The notes under the pieces were generated by a model that was not told the origin of the DNA, did no database searches, and worked only from the letters and a program-made list of their open reading frames with translations. A DNA stretch of 10,604 bases, from assembly GCA_965662365.1 (NCBI GenBank), contig CBFIHR010000114.1, forward strand, positions 1 to 10,604, in the 5' to 3' direction. Positions 7,540-10,604 of this stretch are shown one piece after another (the first letter of the stretch is position 1; each line of letters begins with the position of its first letter). Source of the stretch: CAWVWD01 sp965662365. GTDB taxonomy: Bacteria > Bacteroidota > Bacteroidia > Chitinophagales > Saprospiraceae. Position numbers and translations under genes: made by a program.

Positions 7540-7560
7540 TGTACCCCAAACGTTGGACAG
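7540..7560. repeat. IS left terminal inverted repeat
   Basis: 21-bp end beginning TGTACCCCAAA; 17 of 21 bases match the reverse complement of 8949-8969. Confidence 0.8.
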
Positions 7561-7644
7561 AAAATCGGGTAAATTAAGTTGATTTTTTAATGTGATTAAA
7601 CTATGATTCGAGTATTATATTCTTTGATATTTAATCTAACACTT

Positions 7645-7686
7645 CTTCGAATCGAAGCGTGAAACGTCACGCTCCTGAAACGAAGC
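7645..7686. repeat. Palindrome cluster in the IS non-coding tail
   Basis: CTTCGA at 7645-7650 faces TCGAAG at 7652-7657, and AGCGTGA at 7656-7662 faces TCACGCT at 7667-7673 around a 4-nt loop. CGAAGC at 7653-7658 recurs directly at 7681-7686, and TGAAACG at 7660-7666 recurs at 7676-7682. On the + strand CTCTTTTTTG follows, so it could act as a terminator against transcription entering from the left flank. Its base composition stands out from the AT-rich surroundings, so it may be an inserted small repeat. Confidence 0.6.
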
Positions 7687-7730
7687 TCTTTTTTGTGTCT
7701 ATCCCAAAAATAACCACTCCATTTCTATTT

Positions 7731-8639
7731 TTATAACAAAATCTGATTTTTCGATAAACTTTGTTCAAAAAATTCCTTTGGTGTCATATAATCCAAACTT
7801 TGGTGTGGTCGCTCTGTATTGTAAAAAGTCCAATAATCCTTAAGACCATGACGTAGCGTAATTCCATTTTCGTAATTTTTAATAAAAATATCTTCATATT
7901 TGACTGATTTCCATAGCCTTTCTACAAAAATATTATCTAATGCTCGACCCTTGCCATCCATACTGATCGAAATATTATTATCTAATAAAGTACTTGTAAA
8001 AAGTGTTGAGGTAAACTGACTTCCCTGATCCGTATTGAAAATTTCCGGAGTATAACCACTTGATAATGCGTCATTTAGAACTTCTAAACAAAAATTTGTG
8101 TCCATCGTATTACTCAATCCCCAACTCAGCACATAACGACTATACCAATCAATTACTGCACATAGATACAAAAAACCATTCGCCATTCCGATATAGGTAA
8201 TATCCGTTGACCCACCGAGGTTTCGGGGCAGGCACACTTGATTCGGTCGAGCAATTTCTAAGCCCCGTAATAAATAAGGATAAATCTTATGACTCCTATC
8301 ACGCTCCGAACCTTGATATGGCTGTCTTTGAGGGCTTATTCCTCGTATGCCCATTAACTGCATTAATCGTTGAACTCTCTTGTGATTGATTTCATATCCT
8401 TGACGTTGAAGCATCGCTGTCATACGGCGAACACCATAAAATGGTGTCTTTAGGTACTGTTCATCTAACAATCTCATATACCTCAAGTTCTCTTCACTTT
8501 CACCTACAGGCTTGTAATACCAACTACTTCGACTGATATTCAATAGCTCACATTGACGACTAATTGATATATTAGGATTTTTATCTATCCAATGGAGCCG
8601 TTCTGCTCTACTTATGGATTCAGATTTTTTTTTAACCAA
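7731..8639 (-). CDS. IS3-family transposase OrfB (DDE integrase core)
   Basis: 302 residues from a TTG in the overlap; in vivo it is expected as the C-terminal part of an OrfAB fusion. The N-terminal part has the HTH_21-type segment (ISRSSWYY, YGVRRMTAML, INHKRVQRLM). The rve core carries catalytic D146 (STDITYI), D204 (NTDQGSQFTS) and E240 (NIFVERLWKSVKYE), giving a D-D-35-E spacing. The C-terminus has YNTERPHQSLDYMTPKEFF, typical of the family. Residues 136-143 (CLPRNLGG) interrupt the stretch where relatives read V-W-S/A-T-D. They are encoded by the GC-rich repeat at 8210-8234 and sit three residues before the first catalytic Asp. The frame is intact, but whether catalysis survives this insertion is uncertain. 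Confidence 0.9.
   Translation of the reverse strand: MVKKKSESISRAERLHWIDKNPNISISRQCELLNISRSSWYYKPVGESEENLRYMRLLDEQYLKTPFYGVRRMTAMLQRQGYEINHKRVQRLMQLMGIRGISPQRQPYQGSERDRSHKIYPYLLRGLEIARPNQVCLPRNLGGSTDITYIGMANGFLYLCAVIDWYSRYVLSWGLSNTMDTNFCLEVLNDALSSGYTPEIFNTDQGSQFTSTLFTSTLLDNNISISMDGKGRALDNIFVERLWKSVKYEDIFIKNYENGITLRHGLKDYWTFYNTERPHQSLDYMTPKEFFEQSLSKNQILL
8210..8234. repeat. GC-rich 25-bp palindromic motif, copy 1 (inside transposase orfB)
   Basis: The + strand reads ACCCACCGAGG-TTTCGG-GGCAGGCA. It matches 10035-10059 at 24 of 25 positions. A CCGA/TCGG stem surrounds the centre. Read on the - strand it encodes CLPRNLGG. If the ancestral codon was the TGG (Trp) typical of IS3 OrfB, a 21-bp insertion splitting that codon explains the sequence exactly and keeps the frame. 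Confidence 0.85.
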
Positions 8640-8896
8640 GCATTCTCTACTTGTAGTCGCCCTATTTCTCTGTAGAGTTGGTCTGTCAGTTCTTCGTCCT
8701 CTTTTTTCTTTTTACCCCGATTATTTTCAAAAAGCTCAGGGGCGTTTTCTTCTAAGTGACGTTTCCAACTACTGATTTGATTACCATGCAACGAATGCTT
8801 TACGGATAATTCGTTTAGCGTTTCGTGTGATTTTATCGCTTCTAATGCTACCTTTGACTTAAATTTTGAACTAAATGTTCGACGTCGTTTTCCCAT
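8612..8896 (-). CDS. IS3-family transposase OrfA (HTH and leucine zipper)
   Basis: 94 residues, a usual OrfA length. Residues about 5-50 form the helix-turn-helix that binds the IS ends (RRRTFSSKFKSKVALEAI, LNELSVKHSLHGNQISSWKRHL). Residues about 68-92 have heptad-spaced hydrophobics (LTDQLYREIGRLQVENAWLKKNL), the leucine zipper for multimerisation. The ATG at 8896 follows an A/T-rich leader inside the right IS end. The stop overlaps orfB by 28 bp, and an A-run in the overlap would let ribosomes slip by -1 into orfB to make a 388-residue OrfAB transposase. OrfA alone typically acts as a regulator of transposition. Confidence 0.9.
   Translation of the reverse strand: MGKRRRTFSSKFKSKVALEAIKSHETLNELSVKHSLHGNQISSWKRHLEENAPELFENNRGKKKKEDEELTDQLYREIGRLQVENAWLKKNLNP
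8625..8633 (-). other. Probable -1 programmed frameshift site (A9 run)
   Basis: On the - strand the orfA/orfB overlap contains TTA followed by AAA AAA AAT in the orfA frame: nine consecutive A. orfB is in the -1 frame relative to orfA, as in IS3-family slippage sites of the A-AAA-AAN kind. Initiation of orfB from the TTG at 8639 is the alternative. Confidence 0.7.
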
Positions 8897-8948
8897 AATT
8901 CTAACAGTTTTTTCTAATTTTAAAGTTAATAATTTTCACCTTAATTAA

Positions 8949-8969
8949 CTGTCCTATTTTTGGGGTGCA
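8949..8969. repeat. IS right terminal inverted repeat
   Basis: Partner of 7540-7560. Its outward strand contains TATTTTTG (8955-8962), which fits the Bacteroidota -7 consensus TAnnTTTG, though no clear -33 TTG is at the right distance. Confidence 0.8.
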
Positions 8970-9607
8970 CTATAGTTGGTGAGTCAGAAAATGGAGAAAT
9001 TAGAACCTTAATTATTGCAGAAGATTCTACCTTAACCAATCAAGTTGTGGCGTTAGTTTCTCCTACGGATAATTCCAAAACGAAGGATACAACGATTACT
9101 TTCCTTTGGCAGTCATTGAGTTTGGCTTCACATTATCGCATTCAAATATCAGATGAGGGTTTTAATAATTCGACTTTATTAGATTTTAATGATACGATTT
9201 CAAATGATTTCTACACGACAACTTTACCAGAAGGAACACATTTTTGGCGAGTTCGTGCGGAAAACAGTAGCAGCGAAACAGATTATACCACTTACAGTAT
9301 TGAAATTGATGTAACACCTCCGACTGCACCAATTTTAAATAATTTCACGAATAGCGACACTGCTTTAGTCGCTGATTTACCAATTACCTTGTCTTGGTCA
9401 GCAGACTTGACAGAAGCCGTTCAAGATTCCATCTATATATATGATGATGTGAATTTATCCAACTTAGTTCTAAAAGCAGCTACATTGGATAATTATGATT
9501 TTTCAGAAACGACAATCGGTGACTATTATTGGCGAGTGCGTTCTATTGATGATGTCGGAAATGTTGGAAATTACAGCAATACAGGACATTTTTATCTTTC
9601 AAATTGA
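8970..9607 (+). pseudogene. 3' fragment of a fibronectin-type-III-like surface protein gene
   Basis: About 212 residues continue out of the IS end in frame and stop at 9607; the only upstream initiators (such as the TTG at 8960) lie in the IS, so the 5' end is missing. Two beta-sandwich repeats are visible. The first spans about VALVSPTDNSKTKDTTITFLW to the HFWRVRAENSSS edge. The second starts after the linker DVTPPTAPIL and ends with YYWRVRSIDDVGNVGNY. The repeated F/Y-W-R-V-R-A/S motif and the TPPTAP linker are typical of extracellular FN3/Ig-like domains of Bacteroidota adhesins. No type IX secretion C-terminal signal is seen; the protein ends at HFYLSN. The downstream GspC-like gene is on the same strand and may have shared an operon. 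It might be transcribed weakly from the IS end. Confidence 0.75.
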
Positions 9608-9643
9608 TATTTTTTAACACATAGTCACATAGTTTTTTAGTTT

Positions 9644-9676
9644 TCTGTGGTTCGTAAAGTTTACTTAGACCACAGA
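9644..9676. repeat. Inverted repeat TCTGTGGT/ACCACAGA
   Basis: TCTGTGGT at 9644-9651 pairs with ACCACAGA at 9669-9676 around 17 nt, just after the FN3 fragment stop. The CTGTGG/CCACAG wording resembles dispersed intergenic repeats common in Bacteroidota genomes. It may act as a weak terminator. Confidence 0.6.
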
Positions 9677-9708
9677 GCCTAAATTTTTCTACGAAAATTT
9701 TATTAAAA

Positions 9709-9732
9709 ACTCTGCGACTCTGCGACTCTGCG
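9709..9732. repeat. Tandem 8-bp repeat, three copies of ACTCTGCG
   Basis: ACTCTGCG at 9709-9716, 9717-9724 and 9725-9732, perfectly repeated, ending six bases before the ATG of the GspC-like gene. It therefore occupies the leader of that mRNA and could vary in copy number by slippage. Confidence 0.85.
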
Positions 9733-9738
9733 TTTAAA

Positions 9739-10296
9739 ATGATAAAAGACAACACAGCTACAAGAATAATTTTAGGCATTGCTTTAGTCGCAATTTGGGG
9801 GTTGGTGATTTACCGAATCGTTGATGCGATGAAAGGAAAAGATACGCCGAATATTGCACCGATTGCATATTGGTTAGATTCTACAAACACAAATACGAAT
9901 GAAACTTTTCAATTACACTTAGGGTATAATGACCCTTTTTTAAAAACAGTTAGTTTGAGTTCAAATTATCAAATTGATAATAATTCTGATAGTGAATATT
10001 CACCTCAAACAATAGAACAAAATCCTGTAAATCCACCCACCGAGGTCTCGGGGCAGGCAACAAGCATCGCTAACTTATTACCTCAAGCACCTAAGAAAAT
10101 CCAATTTCCACAAATGAAATATGTTGGTTTTGTTGCTAATAAACAAAATGGAAAATCCTTAGCCATTATAAAACATAATAATAAAACCTATCGTGTTCGA
10201 GTAGGTGATAAAGTTGCGAATTGTTCCGTGATTTCTATTGAGCGAGATTCTGTGCAAGTGACTTTGAAAGGGCAGGTTCAAAGTGTTTTGCGATAA
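9739..10296 (+). CDS. Single-pass inner-membrane protein resembling GspC/PilP (secretion or pilus assembly)
   Basis: 185 residues. Residues about 9-29 are one transmembrane helix (IILGIALVAIWGLVIYRIV) after a short cytoplasmic start. A polar linker with YNDPFL (about 63-68) and Asn/Ser-rich spacer follows. Residues about 119-185 form a small beta domain (KKIQFPQMKYVGFVAN, SLAIIKHNNKTYRVRVGDKV, SVISIERDSVQVTLKGQVQSV). This layout matches the GspC/PilP homology-region proteins that link the inner membrane to the secretin in type II secretion or type IV pilus machines: TM anchor, DPFL-like linker, and a domain of the K/RYRVRVGDKV...I..I..D.V.L pattern. Residues 99-107 (PPTEVSGQA) in the linker are encoded by the GC-rich repeat at 10035-10059. 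The neighbouring secretion genes are outside the window, so the assignment is from pattern and should be read as probable, not certain. Confidence 0.6.
   Translation: MIKDNTATRIILGIALVAIWGLVIYRIVDAMKGKDTPNIAPIAYWLDSTNTNTNETFQLHLGYNDPFLKTVSLSSNYQIDNNSDSEYSPQTIEQNPVNPPTEVSGQATSIANLLPQAPKKIQFPQMKYVGFVANKQNGKSLAIIKHNNKTYRVRVGDKVANCSVISIERDSVQVTLKGQVQSVLR
10035..10059. repeat. GC-rich 25-bp palindromic motif, copy 2 (inside the GspC-like gene)
   Basis: It is identical to 8210-8234 except C for T in the centre, which makes a better palindrome: CCGAG-GT-CTCGG (10040-10051). Read on the + strand it encodes the P/PTEVSGQA stretch in a flexible linker. Relative to its host gene it lies in the opposite orientation to copy 1. 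Confidence 0.85.
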
Positions 10297-10319
10297 GAAT
10301 TCTTTCTACTACAAAACTA

Positions 10320-10354
10320 AAAAGTGATATTTGAATTTGTCAAATATCACTTTT
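10320..10354. terminator. Bidirectional intrinsic terminator
   Basis: AAAAGTGATATTTGA at 10320-10334 pairs perfectly with TCAAATATCACTTTT at 10340-10354 around a 5-nt loop, with T-runs at the ends on both strands. It sits 23 bp after the GspC-like stop and 23 bp before the convergent gene's stop, the classic position for a shared terminator. Confidence 0.85.
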
Positions 10355-10377
10355 GTAACTTAAGATTATTATTTATT

Positions 10378-10593
10378 TTAATTAGCTTTATTGTATGTTT
10401 TATCATATAACTTTAAAAGCCTTTCATCATACCAACAATAGAATGATATTGTTGGTTTTTCAATTATTATTCCATCTATAAAACAACTCCCTAATTTTTT
10501 TTCAAAATTTATATATTTTTCTAAAACTTGTTTTTTTATATTTCTATCAAAACTACTTGTGTCAGTATGATTAATTTCAAGTATAACACTCAT
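10378..10593 (-). CDS. Small hypothetical protein
   Basis: 71 residues from the ATG at 10593 (MSVILEINHTDTSSFD...), no family recognised. No signal peptide or membrane segment is seen; the composition is mixed, with IIIEKPTISFYCWYDERLL near the C-terminus. The frame stays open to the right edge of the window, so the true start could lie outside and the protein could be longer. The A/T-rich sequence ATAAAAAATTA before the ATG is compatible with a Bacteroidota start. It converges on the GspC-like gene and shares the terminator at 10320-10354. Coding status rests on codon texture and that terminator; function is unknown. Confidence 0.5.
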   Translation of the reverse strand: MSVILEINHTDTSSFDRNIKKQVLEKYINFEKKLGSCFIDGIIIEKPTISFYCWYDERLLKLYDKTYNKAN

Positions 10594-10604
10594 TAATTTT
10601 TTAT

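Larger units (their letters stand above)
7540..8969 (-). mobile_element. IS3-family insertion sequence, 1430 bp
   Basis: It carries orfA and orfB in overlapping frames and terminal inverted repeats. The left end TGTACCCCAAACGTTGGACAG does not run past 7560; the right end (8949-8969, read inward on the - strand) starts TGCACCCCAAAAATAGGACAG. They match at 17 of 21 positions, with TG...CA tips as in IS3 relatives. Flanks do not give an exact duplication: taking one more base on each side leaves TATG on the left and TATA on the right. Both neighbouring genes lack their 5' ends at the IS edges. Between orfB and the left end lies about 170 bp of non-coding sequence holding a GC-rich palindrome cluster (7645-7686). 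Confidence 0.9.

Noticed and set aside
7535..8974. TATG/TATA as the target duplication of the IS
   Set aside because: They match at only three of four bases in AT-rich sequence and need the IS extended by one base each side; the truncated flanking genes also argue against simple insertion.
9543..9779. 78-codon - strand frame over the FN3/GspC-like gap
   Set aside because: It overlaps two better-supported genes and the octamer repeat and shows no domain.

Overview
The window is AT-rich, roughly one third G+C by eye. It looks like chromosomal or integrated-element DNA from a marine or environmental Bacteroidota of Cytophagia/Saprospiria character. The reasons are the Bacteroidota-style RHS core (PYGKTLREF, HERDVETGLDYRGARFYDSD, FLSLDPHAA, YVAGNPVMF), the absence of Shine-Dalgarno sequences, and A-rich leaders before starts. 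The genus cannot be named from the sequence alone.

Layout. Positions 1-1381 (+ strand) hold a 105-bp tandem repeat, a small ParA ATPase and a basic protein ending in a ribbon-helix-helix domain. This is a compact ParF/ParG-like DNA partition module, closed by a 25-bp perfect hairpin at 1461-1524. Positions 1650-7533 (- strand) hold three tandem toxin cassettes. Each consists of a 3' piece of an RHS gene or toxin tip, then a gap containing an inverted repeat, then a small gene with an N-terminal export signal. The three tips are all HExxH zinc metallopeptidases but are not alike: a metzincin-like tip at 2241, an M91/NleD-like tip at 4931 and a second metzincin-like tip at 7225. The three small genes (1650-2150, 4212-4598, 6462-7016) are unrelated to one another and are the natural immunity candidates. 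None of the RHS pieces has its own start, so the array reads as a bank of orphan tips rather than as complete effectors. The full-length RHS gene is not in the window.

Positions 7540-8969 are a complete IS3-family insertion sequence (orfA/orfB with a -1 slippage site, DDE residues present, terminal inverted repeats). The genes on both sides point away from it and both lack their 5' ends, and there is no exact target duplication. It therefore probably marks a rearrangement breakpoint rather than a simple insertion. To its right (+ strand) are the 3' end of a fibronectin-III-type surface protein gene and a GspC/PilP-like single-pass membrane protein, then a bidirectional terminator and a small convergent unknown gene.

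Two signals run across these gene boundaries. First, all three toxin-to-immunity gaps carry an inverted repeat. Second, a GC-rich 25-bp palindromic motif occurs twice with one mismatch, each time in frame inside a protein gene (the transposase orfB and the GspC-like gene), in opposite coding orientation. This is the behaviour of a small protein-tolerated mobile palindrome.
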